DNA of 64,000 nucleotides from NCBI GenBank assembly GCA_019614645.1, contig JABWDB010000013.1, positions 1,984,001 to 2,048,000 of the forward strand. The letters run 5' to 3'. The notes under the pieces are model-generated. The model searched no databases. It was not told the origin of the DNA and was given only the letters and a program-made list of their open reading frames with translations. The translations under genes and the position numbers were made by a program. The stretch comes from Stratiolaelaps scimitus. Lineage: Eukaryota; Arthropoda; Arachnida; Mesostigmata; Laelapidae. Each line of letters begins with the position of its first letter. The stretch's first letter is position 1. Shown in pieces: positions 48,641 through 60,100 of this stretch.

Positions 48641-49195
48641 GGTGAAATCGTCATCGGTATAGCACAATTGTATAAATATAATCTATGTGTAAGATAATAT
48701 AAAGCTTGTTGCGTGTTCCACAAAAATACAACTTGAAAAATTTCGGTCAGTGTACCTAGCAATCGTCGATGCCGAGGTGTTAATGGATTGCGCACGATTG
48801 CGCGCTAGCCCAATTCGTGGTCTTTCTACCGACGACCGAACGGGCGTGGGCGAAATTGTGCGTCTAGTTTGATCTCAGTCTCACTTTTGTGCACCGCTGT
48901 TTTCGGTGAAATTCGAAAGGTCGAAATATTCGAGCTTCTTACCGAAGAAGTAGTTTTCTTTGGGGACGCCCAGTAACGTGACAGCACTCATGAAGCTTGC
49001 CATGAGTGAAAACGCTACAGGGGTAACTGTCATATCCCCGTCGGCCATGAGGAATTCACGTGCGGTTCTTTGCCGACCGCCTGTGAAGCGGTAAAATACT
49101 CCAATACCCGCGGACACGATCAGGGTGATCGCCAGGACGGTTAGATCCCAGCCAGAGAGGGTGGCCACGCCCTCTTCTGTTGCAGTCCCCGACAT
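41327..49195 (-). CDS. SLC5-family sodium/solute symporter (SMCT/SMVT-like), ten coding exons
   Basis: Plasma-membrane transporter of the sodium/solute symporter fold. Family members nearest in motif (SLC5A5, A6, A8, A12) carry iodide, biotin/pantothenate or monocarboxylates; the substrate cannot be settled here. Exons 49195-48943, 48465-48377, 48094-47890, 46257-46104, 45639-45505, 45183-45023, 44645-44478, 44193-44039, 43715-43570 and 41543-41327 join in frame to 560 residues. Marks: [14 protein letters not shown] (TM1, 63-76), YEYLERRF (119-126), the sodium-site helix [20 protein letters not shown] (348-367), and [19 protein letters not shown] in TM10. N485-T-T is a possible glycosylation sequon. 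The C-terminus ends DKL. An acceptor at 49291-49290 implies an upstream 5' non-coding exon. Confidence 0.95.
41544..43569 (-). other. SLC5 intron 9
   Basis: About 2 kb with short TA tracts (41979-42001). No other feature seen. Confidence 0.8.
43570..43715 (-). CDS. SLC5 coding exon 9
   Basis: 146 bp: [20 protein letters not shown], an extracellular stretch [20 protein letters not shown] and the sequon NTT. Donor AG|GTAAGT, phase 2. Confidence 0.93.
44039..44193 (-). CDS. SLC5 coding exon 8
   Basis: 155 bp: [20 protein letters not shown], then [20 protein letters not shown]. The acceptor CTTCAG|CA is the only AG that keeps the frame with exon 7. It shortens the loop before this helix by a few residues relative to relatives. 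Donor AAG|GTAATT. Confidence 0.88.
44478..44645 (-). CDS. SLC5 coding exon 7 (sodium-site helix)
   Basis: 168 bp: [20 protein letters not shown] then [19 protein letters not shown]. The serines in STVSS correspond to the Na2-site serines of the fold. Donor G|GTAGGT, phase 1. Confidence 0.95.
45023..45183 (-). CDS. SLC5 coding exon 6
   Basis: 161 bp: [20 protein letters not shown], then [20 protein letters not shown] leading to LPYFVMKYL. Donor G|GTATGT, phase 1. Confidence 0.94.
45352..45421. ncRNA. Candidate pre-miRNA-like hairpin in SLC5 intron 5
   Basis: 70 nt: two 33-nt arms around a 4-nt GACA loop. The left arm starts TTGGCACTGATAGATGGAAT. The right arm pairs with it at 31 of 33 positions when two G:T wobbles are allowed. 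Size and pairing resemble a metazoan pre-miRNA, though the loop is small and a MITE remnant is an alternative. The inner part (AATTG.ATATAACG.CAGTT) is partly repeated just downstream at about 45424-45445. Confidence 0.35.
45505..45639 (-). CDS. SLC5 coding exon 5
   Basis: 135 bp: [20 protein letters not shown] then [17 protein letters not shown]; the YGVNQxQVQR motif is diagnostic of this subfamily. Donor TT|GTAAGT, phase 2. Confidence 0.95.
46104..46257 (-). CDS. SLC5 coding exon 4
   Basis: 154 bp: [20 protein letters not shown], a hallmark of SLC5A6/A8-type carriers, then [20 protein letters not shown]. Acceptor TTTTCAG, donor AA|GTAAGT, phase 2. Confidence 0.95.
46341..46361 (-). repeat. 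Retroelement 3' tail motif, copy 4
   Basis: Minus strand AGAATAAAGCTTACCTCAAT, similar to the AATAAAG..TTACC end of the copies at 16384 and 24321. Confidence 0.3.
46701..46741. repeat. (TA)n microsatellite
   Basis: About 41 bp of uninterrupted alternating AT in SLC5 intron 3. Confidence 0.95.
47890..48094 (-). CDS. SLC5 coding exon 3
   Basis: 205 bp with the family signature [20 protein letters not shown] and two membrane helices. Donor G|GTACGT, phase 1. Confidence 0.95.
48377..48465 (-). CDS. SLC5 coding exon 2
   Basis: 89 bp, [20 protein letters not shown] then FLPVFFRLQ, the next membrane helix. Acceptor TTGCAG, donor CAG|GTGCGT, phase 0. Confidence 0.93.
48943..49195 (-). CDS. SLC5 coding exon 1
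   Basis: Starts [20 protein letters not shown] with an extracellular N-terminus, a first membrane segment (about 18-35) and the sodium-site helix [13 protein letters not shown]. Donor TTCG|GTAAGA, phase 1. Confidence 0.95.
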
Positions 49196-49289
49196 TGTTT
49201 CTGCTCGTCGACCGCGGTAGCAGCTATCCTTTAGTGAAGCTGACTTCTATACTGACCCCTGCCGCTCTTCACACCAGCGACAAGTTTTC
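49196..49289 (-). other. SLC5 5' UTR segment preceding the start codon
   Basis: The minus strand has CTTACTTTTGCAG|GAAAACT at 49291-49290, a good acceptor 94 bp upstream of the ATG. This suggests the transcript begins in a further upstream exon. Confidence 0.5.
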
Positions 49290-52200
49290 CTGCAAAAGTA
49301 AGCAAACGCACGGCGAATCGGTCTGTTATGGGTAACGGTCTAACGCCAGAGCGGCACAATGTTCGCTTATGGAAAAGACGAATTGAACATTGGCCTGACT
49401 TAACAACCCTTGCAACCAGTGGAAATCATTTAGAAAAGAAAGCGTTTAGCCTTTCTCATTCGTTGTTGTGGTTGAAATCCTATCGAACGCATATCGATAG
49501 GGCTAAATTGTTTCACGACTAGAAAAAACGCTGCAGTATATTCGATCACCTGAATACGATATGATGCTCTGAGCGAACAACGAAACAGAGGTTGTGCTCG
49601 TCCTCAACCAGAAGCAGAACATGTTTATGTCTTCTTCATTTGAGATACTACTGTCTTGCGCAAAAAATAGACTGATTCTGGCACGTACGTGTAACGAAAC
49701 CACCGCACAGCGCTGCAATTTTTACCTGAAGGCTCCGTCGATTCAGGAGGGCATCCCCCAAAAATCCAGTGCACACATACACATTGTTCCATCACCTTAG
49801 ATATGGGCATGCTTGCTTCTTATGAACTGCGACGCTGGATTAGTGTTAGGAGGGTGTCCTACTGAATTTGATGAATCGCATTTGATTCGACCCATCGCCG
49901 CCTCGGACCTTCACAGACCCCCACACCTTCGTAAACAGCTGCAATATCCGTGTTCTATGCGCGAGATTCCTTTGACGTTTTTCGGTAAGGCTACCGTGAA
50001 CACAATATCAGCTCTTGGGCAGAAACGTGTCAATACTCAGGTGAAAAACAAGAAGGTTTCACCATTGAATCGCTTCCGGTGTATGCAAACGAATGGCGAT
50101 GATTTGAGCAGACCAATTCGCAAATGCCGCCACTCTCTGATTAGAGAAATGAGTGATACCGATGAACATCTGTGTGCAATTATTATTATACATCGATTGC
50201 AATACAGGTAAATTTAAAAATCTGAAGTATCAATTTGTTGGAGACCGAATGAAACATTGATACGATACCTTTGCTCGCTGTTTGAAACACAATCAGCAGA
50301 TGGTGGACGTTGCGCCAATGGAAATACTTAAGATTCCTATTCAGATAATATGAGGGATAGCTGAGCGGTCGAACGAAGCCGCCGTATATGACGGGAAGAT
50401 CTATCAAATGTTTAGGAGATGTTAACGACGTGTCCAATGGCCACACCTGATAGCCAGTGGTTGTGAATATATATATATATATATATATGTGTGGGTCTGT
50501 TACTTAAAGAAGCTAAGACTCCGATATATTCGCTACCACGATACGCTCATAACAAGAGCTGTTTGACACGGAGAGTTCAGCGCTTCAGGCGTGGACTAAC
50601 CCTGTGGATTTATAATAGTAGATTCGTTTAGGCTAGGGTGGACACAGTTGAAAGATGAAACTATGCTTTGTCATACGAAGTAATACTCAAATTAAATAAT
50701 ACAGGTTGTACAAGTATAACGAGCTAAGGCATGCCGACAACACCGCGCCTTACTAAACACGCTAGCTTATCTGAAAGATCCACATTGGATCTGGGTGCGT
50801 CGATTCTAGATTGGTTGAAATTTGCTGTTCCACGATGAGGAAGAGCAACGAAGTTGTCTTCACTCTATTCCACTATATTGCCCACAGCACTTAGTGCTTA
50901 ATAGGAACTAGGAGGGTGACCCCGGCAAATTGTTCCGATCGACACCCGCGATCTCTCCTCTCGGCCTGTAGTACTATTAACCGCAGAGACGAGCTGGTTG
51001 AGGGCGAAGCTTAACAGAGAGGGCGCGTTTAGTGGGTTTGGCCTCGGTGGAACCAAAGTGCACCGGTCAGAATCCAGCCCCACGCTTCTCTCGGACGGTT
51101 TGTGATTAGAGCTCGCCCCCGAGTGGCGTGCGTGAGTGTATTTAATTTCTACCTCCACCGGAAGCTGAGAGTCTCAGCTCTAAAAAAGGACACTTAGCAC
51201 GGCTGTGCGTAAACTAATCGTTAGTCATAGTAGATAGATTACTGTGGTATCACGATTTTTTTGCAAATATGCCCTCAGTGAAAGTTATTCCTCGTCCGCT
51301 TTTTTTTTAGTGTTATTTTCAGGTTTTCAAATTTGATTAGACGAATTTTCGCCTAAAATAGTCTTCGCATAAATCTAGATGCCCTGCATGTCGTCGACGC
51401 GAGAGTATCGTCAAGGATGGCCTTGAGCAGGAACATGGCAAATTTCGAAAAGATATGTGCGTCCTATTCTCGTTTTGAGTTGATGGACCAAAAGTTTAAA
51501 ATGAAAAAAGATTATAAATGCTTACTAATGCAGAAGATTTTAGCGTTGTTACATCTTCCGGTCAGCAGTATCGCCAGTAGTATTTCAACTCGATTTCGAT
51601 TGAGCTACTATATATAACAGCAGCACGGTCGGCTCCCAGACTTAGCGAACATCTCCACTTCTCTACTTATCGAACATCTCCCCTGAAAAAGGGTCAAAAT
51701 AAATGAAAGAAATTCAAACCAAGTTATGAACGAAAGTTAACCAGTTGACACCTGAACACCGATCACACAGGCGGCACGAACTTAAGAATCACAGGTGAGA
51801 ATATATGGAGCAAATCGCAGTTCTACTATGGGGGCGATAACTAATTGGGGATTTCTTAGGCTGAGTATACAGCATTCATTTGGCAAAACGTCAACTGCAC
51901 ATCGCTTGCAAAAACGAAATAATCGTCTCCAACAGGTTCACCTTGGAACAAAACTAGTGAGATCTTGGTAAGATAGCCGTCGACGCACAGAATTGGCTAT
52001 TTCTCGTATCAAAGTGATGCCAATTATGTTTTGTAACACGTATTCGAATAGTCTGTTGTATCTTTGACACCACAGGTGTGACCACCTTCGTGGCCACCTC
52101 CGAAAGCAACTGAAATACAATTTATTAATTTGTCAATTCAGATGTTTTGAGGCCCACACGTTTCACTAAGTCGGATAACGCGACAGTGGTATCTATCCTG

Positions 52201-52486
52201 GTCTTCCTTTGCTCTGCTTAATGCACCCGAATCATAATAGTACTTGCACGTGAGCAGTAGTAGCTTTCTCCTGACGCATGTGTTTTAGTCGAGTCCTCTA
52301 ATACTCCTATACAATAATACGGGGCAAACAATATGAAGCTGACGGATTCCGTCACTGTAAGAGTTGACAGCCGACCAAAAAAAGCCATATCGTATATACG
52401 GGGATATATTGAACGATATGCTATCGTTTACATGTATGTAATTTCACTTTTAGGCGAAATAACAAATAAATATGTCTACAATGTAC

Positions 52487-52487
<1 letters not shown>

Positions 52488-52535
<48 letters not shown>
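52488..52535. repeat. (TA)n microsatellite
   Basis: About 48 bp of alternating TA. Confidence 0.95.
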
Positions 52536-52538
<3 letters not shown>

Positions 52539-52954
52539 AGTGTCTAAGAGTTGCAGTGGCCAACTGTAGTGGCAGTAACCTCAAAAGAGAACCAACTCGT
52601 TATTCAATTTAGCCACTCCAGATGGTGATTCGCTTGACGCTTTCTCCAGGAAGATAAGAGTTTCGGAGTGCCAATTGCCACAAACGCTGTTGAGCAGCAG
52701 CAGCAGATCTTGACAGAGCGTTTTAAATAACGCGTAAGATAAATAATACAGTACTTCAATCAAAAACAAAAGAAAAACGAAACCCTTTTTTGCATTACAT
52801 ATTATAGGAATTGCAAGGAACACGAACTAACACTGAAATGCTATACTGCTATACTAGACTATATATCATAACCAGTATTCTGTTCTCAGCCGGGTAACGT
52901 TCTTACCTAATGAATTGAGTGTGAGCAGATTATAGGGCAGATTATTGACCGCCA

Positions 52955-53000
52955 TTGGACAGTGCCGTGGACGTTAAATGTTGGCCGAACGTCAGCCCAG
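52955..53000 (+). mobile_element. Second tRNA-SINE family, core fragment
   Basis: GTGCCGTGGACGTTAAATGT then TGGCCGA, matching the core at 31474-31493. The tRNA-like head is not visible upstream. Confidence 0.45.
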
Positions 53001-53058
53001 AATATTTACTTAACTTTCCATAACAGTAGACACGTGTCAAGTAACACTTATGTATGTA

Positions 53059-53089
<31 letters not shown>

Positions 53090-53895
53090 TTTGGATGGAT
53101 GTTTCGCGGGGTGAATTGGCGGTTCGTATCTCTGTGGACTCTGCCCATTTTGTGACATGGCAATACCACAGTGGACGACAACTCAAATTACATCACTCTG
53201 TCTCTCTTCCGCTTAAACGAAAGAATGCTCTGCGCATGCGGCGAGACTAGCGGTTATTTATAATCTAGAAGGTAGGTTTCTTACAGTAGGTATATGGCGC
53301 CAAATGGTGGTTTTGAGCCAACAATAGTTACTTGTAAAACGACGACGGGATCATAGTTACATGTATGCACGCGACACAACATATTATACAGGCAATGAAT
53401 ATTGATTAATGGTGGACGTTTTACTATTAAAAGATTGCACAATCAATAGAGAAATACAATAGCTTTTATTTGAGAATGCTATCTCAATGGCATGATTCCC
53501 TTCTCATGAACCTTCTAATAGACAGGTTCATGGAGAAGGTGTCTGATGCTCCAGCTGTTAGATTGTTGGCTGTATACTTAGCGAAATACAATGAATTAAG
53601 GGGAACGTGCATCTTTAGGAGGTTCGACTAAGCAAGGTTTTTTTTTTGTTATAAACATACCATAGACTTATCCGGGCACTCGACCCACTGGTTTCTGTAA
53701 GCTGTTATGGTTCACTGAAATGGTCATAGTTTCAACGTTGGGTGTTCAAGCGTCCTTTTGTTACACTTACTCCAAGCTAATAGATCCTAAAGTATAGATA
53801 AAATTAAGTGAGATCTAGACCTTGCCCGAATGAGTAGAATCTATCTACAGAATCTTTGAAAGGCTATGGAATCCTATAAGGAGCTAAGCAAGGTC

Positions 53896-54150
53896 TGTCC
53901 CCATCATGGTCTAAAGACGAGCGTCTTCGGCCGCTAGATAGGAGGGACATATGGCTTGTGTTCGAATCCTGTTGCCAGACGCTTTGGAGTATCTTTGGCT
54001 TTCTTTATGATCTTTCTTTATCTGCGGGTTCTTTCCAGCTACGAGCGGTTAAAATAAGTAAAGATGGTCCCGATAGGTCCTGGTAGAGTAATGCCCAAGA
54101 GTAAACTGCCGGGACCTGTCATGTTGATGGGAACAATTGAGAGCTAGCAC
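53896..54150 (+). mobile_element. tRNA-derived SINE, old diverged copy
   Basis: Aligns along its length with the SINE at 19136-18864. It starts GTCCCCATCATGGTCTAAAG, has a clean box B GTTCGAATCC (53960-53969), then GACGCTTTGGAGTATCTTTG, CTTTCTTTATCTG and GGTCCCGATAGGTCCT. It ends near GATGGGAACA without an A tail. Scattered differences make it older than the copy at 18.9 kb. Confidence 0.75.
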
Positions 54151-57100
54151 AAAATATGGATGTTTCCGACGCTAATCTTCCCCGGATATTTTCTCCCGTT
54201 TTTTCCCTGTCAATACAACATACCTATATGGTACGGTATATGATAAATTGCAAAAGTACGACGCAAGCAAGTTCACGAACCGTTATCTCACATGGCATCA
54301 AACTTCAGTGACAACCTTGAAGCGTAACTTCAATGATAACCTTATTGCTCATCTCTAATTCGTTGTCTTCTAAGCTTGCGTTGTCTCCTGGGTTTATTTC
54401 GCTTTCTTTTCTAATTTTGAGCACGTTACTCTTAAGTATACTCCTACACTATACCGATAAAACGAAGAATTCACTCAAGATTTGAAACCGTCCAACTTTG
54501 ATTAGCCGCCCATAGGGTGGTGTAATTCCGCCAACCCCCTGTATCTTATCGAACGCAATCTTATCACTGTAGAATGAAGATAACGCTATCATTGTATATG
54601 CCACACATTCGCTAGCACGCAGCTCGAATTGCAATGGAGCGGTATTTCTGTTCTCCAGCTTACACAGGCGAGAAGCGTCGTGGATATGTCGCACAGCGGA
54701 AAGCTGACCCGGATGCAAACTGCGGTACATATGCCATGTATGGTATACTAAAATACATTAAACAACTGGGCGTTTAGGCAGCAAAATACTTTACCGAGTG
54801 CCTCTGCAAGTAGTAATTGAAGCTTTTACGATAAACGGTAAGTAGGCGATAAACGGTAAGTAGACTAAATGTACCTCAAATGGTTTCACATCGAAGCTAT
54901 TATATAACATTTTAGATCCGTTAAAATAGCTGCCTACCCTGCCATGTTTCCGGTATATCGACGTCACCTTTGTATAATATGCCAGTGATATCTGGCAAAA
55001 GCGGCAAGTTATGGTTTACATACGTTTTCAATATTACCTTAGGTTAAAGTCTGAAGCATAACCGGAGGAAAAATCACTACGTTGTCTAATTTCCTATTAA
55101 AAAAACGAAAGATGCTTCAATCTGCTTACTTGTACCTACATCGAATTTTTTTTCGATACGATTTAACAACATAAATTGAGAGCAAACGGAGTTTGACAGA
55201 AACGATGTAGTCATTGATTTAACGCAACATTGTCGAAGCGTCGGTCGTATCCCTCACGAAACTTAGCTCTTCGCAGTGAGCGGTGACCGGGATGTTCACC
55301 GTTCTACGGGGTGTCCAGTCCGAACTGCGCGGTTTGCGAGCGAGAGCGCGTCTGGGGCCTGCGTTGTAAAATAAACGGCTAACCTTCGAAGGCTAGAAAA
55401 TCAAATCGTAAACCTTACCAGCGGCCTGTTGTCTAAGTGGCAATATCGGTCAAAGCGATACCAGTTGCCGATTGTAGGAGGAGTAGCCATCTCTCCACAA
55501 CGAACAGACAAGGGTGACATTCATCGCATGCATCCTTGACCTTGGGCACGACGTTCTTACAATTCTTTTGCTACATGTCTACACAAACATAACACAAACC
55601 CAACTCTGATACAACGGTGGCTAAAAGCGGAATTATCCCATCGACCGATGACGGACCCTTCCGTCTGTGACGCCTGTCACACTAACCCATAAAATATAGC
55701 TACTACTTCCCAAACTCTCATAAACTACGTGAGGCCTCGTTGAAGTCGGGTCTATCAAAAGCAAACCTTCGCCGCTTAGCGGCCACTTAAGTGAAGCACA
55801 AGGAAAAGAATTTTTGGTTCGCCTAAACGGAGTTCACCCGAGTGGGTGGAATGAACAATAGACACCCAAGAGAACAGCCGAGAGATCGACTGCAGCAGGG
55901 AAGTTCTGCTCACAGACGGTCATACACAAATTGACCTTGTAGTGATTGCCGATCAGTTGGCGATTTCGAGCAGATTTGAAGTCAGGGGCCAGAATGACCA
56001 GAAGCATAGAGAGATTCCTACAAGCTGTCAACCTATTATGTTATTTATTCTACTTTCACATAGCACACCACTGAAGGGTAATCTGCAACATCAGATGTGA
56101 TGTCAAATGCTATGGATCCTTGAAGGATCCATAAGACGAAAGAAAAAAAAACATTGCTTTCCTGTGGCGACCTGGACAGGCACCAAAAATCAGCTGGGAA
56201 GCCAAGCAATTGTAAATGGTGGAGAGGTAATTAGAAGGAGAAGAAGTAGTGGGCAGCATAATAGTATATAGGTTTTTGCTTGCTGGCCTAATGACCAGCC
56301 GATTATGATTAGATAAAATAAATGTGAAAAAATATATAAGACTGGACAGAGTGTCCAGCAAAATTCATTCAATAAACGAGTTGGACATTTACATTTGATA
56401 TATAAATAAATTGGGGCTGAATTTTGGAAGTAGTGATTCCAGCTTGAACGGACGGCATCGAAGTTTGTTCATAGTTCAGGTATCTGTTTGTAACTTTTCA
56501 TTTATCTGATCTACTTGATGTGCGCGATTCTTCAATAAATCTTAGCAAAATGCATTACTCAAACCATCAGCTGCTGATCGCTATTTAAATTCAACTCGAT
56601 TCTGCACAAGCTACATAAATATATCAACTCAATTTTGCAATTAATACTGTTCTTACTTAATACATATTACGCACTCATTATGCGAATTTTAATTAGAGAC
56701 ATCATGCTGAAGTTGGACGGAGAGAGTAAACCCTGTTCGGATAACAACATAGCAACAATAATAGCTTACTCTGATATCAAAGAGCCATAGCTGATACCAA
56801 GTGGTCATAGCTAAGTTTCAAATCGAGTGCGACGATCAGGGGTCAAAATTATGAAATGCCCGTAAATGTCCCAGCTACGTGGATTTAAACTTTTTCGGGC
56901 TAACATTTGACGTCCACGATACCGCTTTCGCTACGTGGATCTGCAGAAGACCTAGCTGCTGCAGGGCGACGCAGATGCATCAATTGGCAGCGATTTAACG
57001 TAGAGAGCAGTAGAGAGATTGATATGGCAAAGCACAGAATGATAAGGCCATACGGCGGCCCACTCGTCCCGTCCTGTAATCGTATAACCAAGCATAACGG

Positions 57101-60100
57101 CAGGAGTTGAAGATGTCGGCGATGCGAAACACGACCTTCGCCTGCGGCTTGAAACGATAATTTCTGGCGATGGATTTTTAGAGAATACCCTTGTGATGAG
57201 TAGACTATCGTGATCACGAGTTTAATAGTGTCAGATCGAAGCAAAAAAACAATAAGGTTTAATTGGGGTTGCAACCACTGATCCACGCTATGGGTGAGTA
57301 TCAGTGAGAGATAATTGCTGGCTTCACGATTTATGGATGATGGTGCAGGTAGGAAGGACGGGCGAGTCAGCGTCTTTTTCGTTTTGTGTTAATTATTATA
57401 TAATTCAGCTATCAGAGATATAAAATCGAGACCGTGGTTTCTACGTACACTAGTGCGGCCACCAGTTCTTGCAATCGAAGCACTACCACGTTAGTGTGGA
57501 GAAGCTCCCCAAGGAGTAAAACTAAGCCATCCATTGACTCGTGCGTCAGTTTTTGGTCTTCTTCATTTTCTTCGGACGAGACCACAAACGAATTGAATTG
57601 ATTCTCTTGATCACAAATGATGTGAACTTGTATAGTTCCCATACTATCTCTGCTACCGGGAGCTCCCGGGAAACGGCGGAGCAGATATGGAGCAAACAAG
57701 TGTCAAACGAATGTTTCAAGGACGGAGTCAGTGACGAATGTTAACCGCATTTACCGCAACCGGATTTGAGGCGGAAACTCCTCGTCTCGTTGTATGCTTA
57801 TAGGACGAGTTACGAAAGGCGGATATCGAACTCGAAATAGAAATAGAAACAAGTGACATGCACCGATCGAAATTGCAGATCCATAACGTAATGATTGTAT
57901 GGTGGGATTACAGAACCGGAGGTCAGGTTACTTCTTTGAAGAACTCTTCTTCTGAATACGTTACCAACCTTCGAATGCCTCTTCAAAAGGCATCGATACG
58001 ACTTGCTCATCGGGCTTAACGCCGACTCTTAAGATGACGTCCAGAGACTAACGCACCAAGGAAGACAGCACTGAGGACATAGAGGACCTTGTTGTGACAT
58101 GATGGGTGACATGATCTTTACCCATGATTTGACCTGCATCATCATTTAGGCTAACCGCGATGCATGATGCACTAATTAAACTGAAAGTCACAAACGATGC
58201 CCGAACATTTAGGTTTCGAATAAAGTTGTACGATTTTTTTTGTTTTCTGTTCTGTGTGTAAATGTGCCGAACCTTCTTGTCGATCGCATATAAATTACGA
58301 TGCGTTTTGCAGAAAGGCAATATCCGAAAAATGGACAAACCGAATGAATAGGTTATCCTTAACATTTACTTTAATAGCCGAAAGTAGATCACACTAACTC
58401 GAATTGCAAAAGTAACACTCCAATGTCAGGTCTAGCCAACGCTTGTTTTTTGCAGTGATCGAGCGAGACTTTCATATTCTGGCTAATTAGTTTCGAGTCA
58501 ATTTCGCGATCATTGGCTATTATTATAACCGTGAGCATCTCATTGATGCCCAAGCCGACCCTACAATGCTCCCAAGCTAGTTACTTCTAATAGTTTCCTC
58601 AAAAATGGTACAACATTTTCGAATAATGTTAATTTCCCTCAATTATTCTATCTTTACCAAACTGACAAGAAGTTAATCCAGTTTTTTTGATGAAATTTTT
58701 CGAGTGGGGATCACCATTCGGCCTGTTTCCCCTGTTGACCAAGACGAAATAGCTCCGAAGCTACCAAGTTGTGCATCAATTGTAGACATAGTATTTTTCT
58801 CCTTTAGAAAAACGATCCTTTTAACTACCCGTATCCACGCCCCATATATAGGCCTTAACAATTAATAAGCATTACTTGAACCCTAACCATTCGACTGTCT
58901 CTTGTCACCACTCTATCTTCCATGGGCTGAAAACGCGTACAACAAATACAACACGATTTAACGAACGTTTACACAATGTAGATTTTATCCACATTTCCTT
59001 GAAATATCTTATAAATTCACTAAGGCTCTCCTAATAGCGATAGTGGGCAATGCGATACGTCCGCTTATTTCGGGACGCAGTGGAAAATATCTTACTGACG
59101 ACAATCAACGGGATCTCTAACTCATTGGCCCCCGCGCACCGGCTACTGTTCAGCAGCAGAGCTCGATACTAGCGGCCTGTCTATGAAATATACTCATAGT
59201 TTTCGTCCGCTGATAGATTGGTTACGGAGATATTATAATCAGGAATTTATTTATTTATTGGGTTACGGAGATTGATCCGGTTCCATATTCTATAATAGAT
59301 ATTTCACTACAGCAGCTTGTTCGTGCAATCTGTCACTTGAATACTTTGGATCGACCCGTCATTATAAGGTAGATCTGTGTTCGCCCGTTGTTAGATATGA
59401 TTCTCCGAAACACAGAGCACAATCTCGTAGCGACGAAGCGCTCCGAATATCGATGGAGAAGTATGGGGAGTGCACCTTTCCTACGGATCAGACCCCCCCT
59501 GCCGGCTTCAATCATTTCGGCTACTAATAATTCACGCTTAAGTCAATCCCAATTAGTAGCAGGAGCTCATATGTGCTGACAAGCTCCCCGCACCATAAGC
59601 GCAACAGCTGACATTGCGCGCCGAGCGGCTCGCACGTCAGGGTCATAGTTCGTCTTATATGCGCGATTGGAAACGATTCCATTTGTGTCAATTCTCCCAC
59701 CGTCCTCATGCCATCGTTAGGAGGCTCATTGACAGCCGATACAATTCCATGCCTGGCATCCCCTTACCGTCTGCTTGTTGCGAGAATCGATCACCCATCG
59801 TACAAATCGTATTAACCTTACCTCTATATTTGTGTATCTCTTCACAGAAAACCTTCCAGCGGTCTCACGGTATCACTGCGCACACGTGCACAAGGCACAG
59901 GCTGCTGTTTCTGGCAGACGAAAGCAACTCTCGCTCACGGGACGTAAACTCAGTTCGATATCTTCGCAAAGCGAACGTTGAGTACTCTATACGCACGTCA
60001 ACAATGTACACCTGCTAATGAATGAGGGACGTCTTTGACACCAAAGTATCCTTCTGATATCTCTCTGTTCCTCTCTCAGAGGCATCTGTCTCGACGTCCC

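Larger units (their letters stand above)
44646..48942 (-). other. SLC5 introns 1-6 (non-coding parts)
   Basis: Introns are 48466-48942, 48095-48376, 46258-47889, 45640-46103, 45184-45504 and 44646-45022. Intron 3 is the largest (1.6 kb), with (TA)n at 46701-46741 and 47735-47781 and a retroelement-like tail at 46341-46361. Intron 1 has (TA)n at 48606-48641, and intron 2 one at 48118-48137. Confidence 0.85.
49292..53895. other. Intergenic region upstream of the SLC5 gene
   Basis: No recognised gene. A CpG-richer patch at 50880-51180 could be the SLC5 promoter or first exon, but nothing in it is decisive. (TA)n tracts lie at 50467-50489, 52488-52535 and 53060-53086, and a hairpin at 53499-53539. 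A 132-codon plus ORF at 49813-50211 has no family signature. Confidence 0.45.

Noticed and set aside
49813..50211. 132-codon plus ORF upstream of the SLC5 gene
   Set aside because: Mixed composition without motif and no supporting signals; consistent with a chance ORF.
57412..57699. 95-codon minus ORF with an acidic stretch and leucine-rich end
   Set aside because: No recognised family, no convincing splice sites and no neighbouring exons; kept only as a note.
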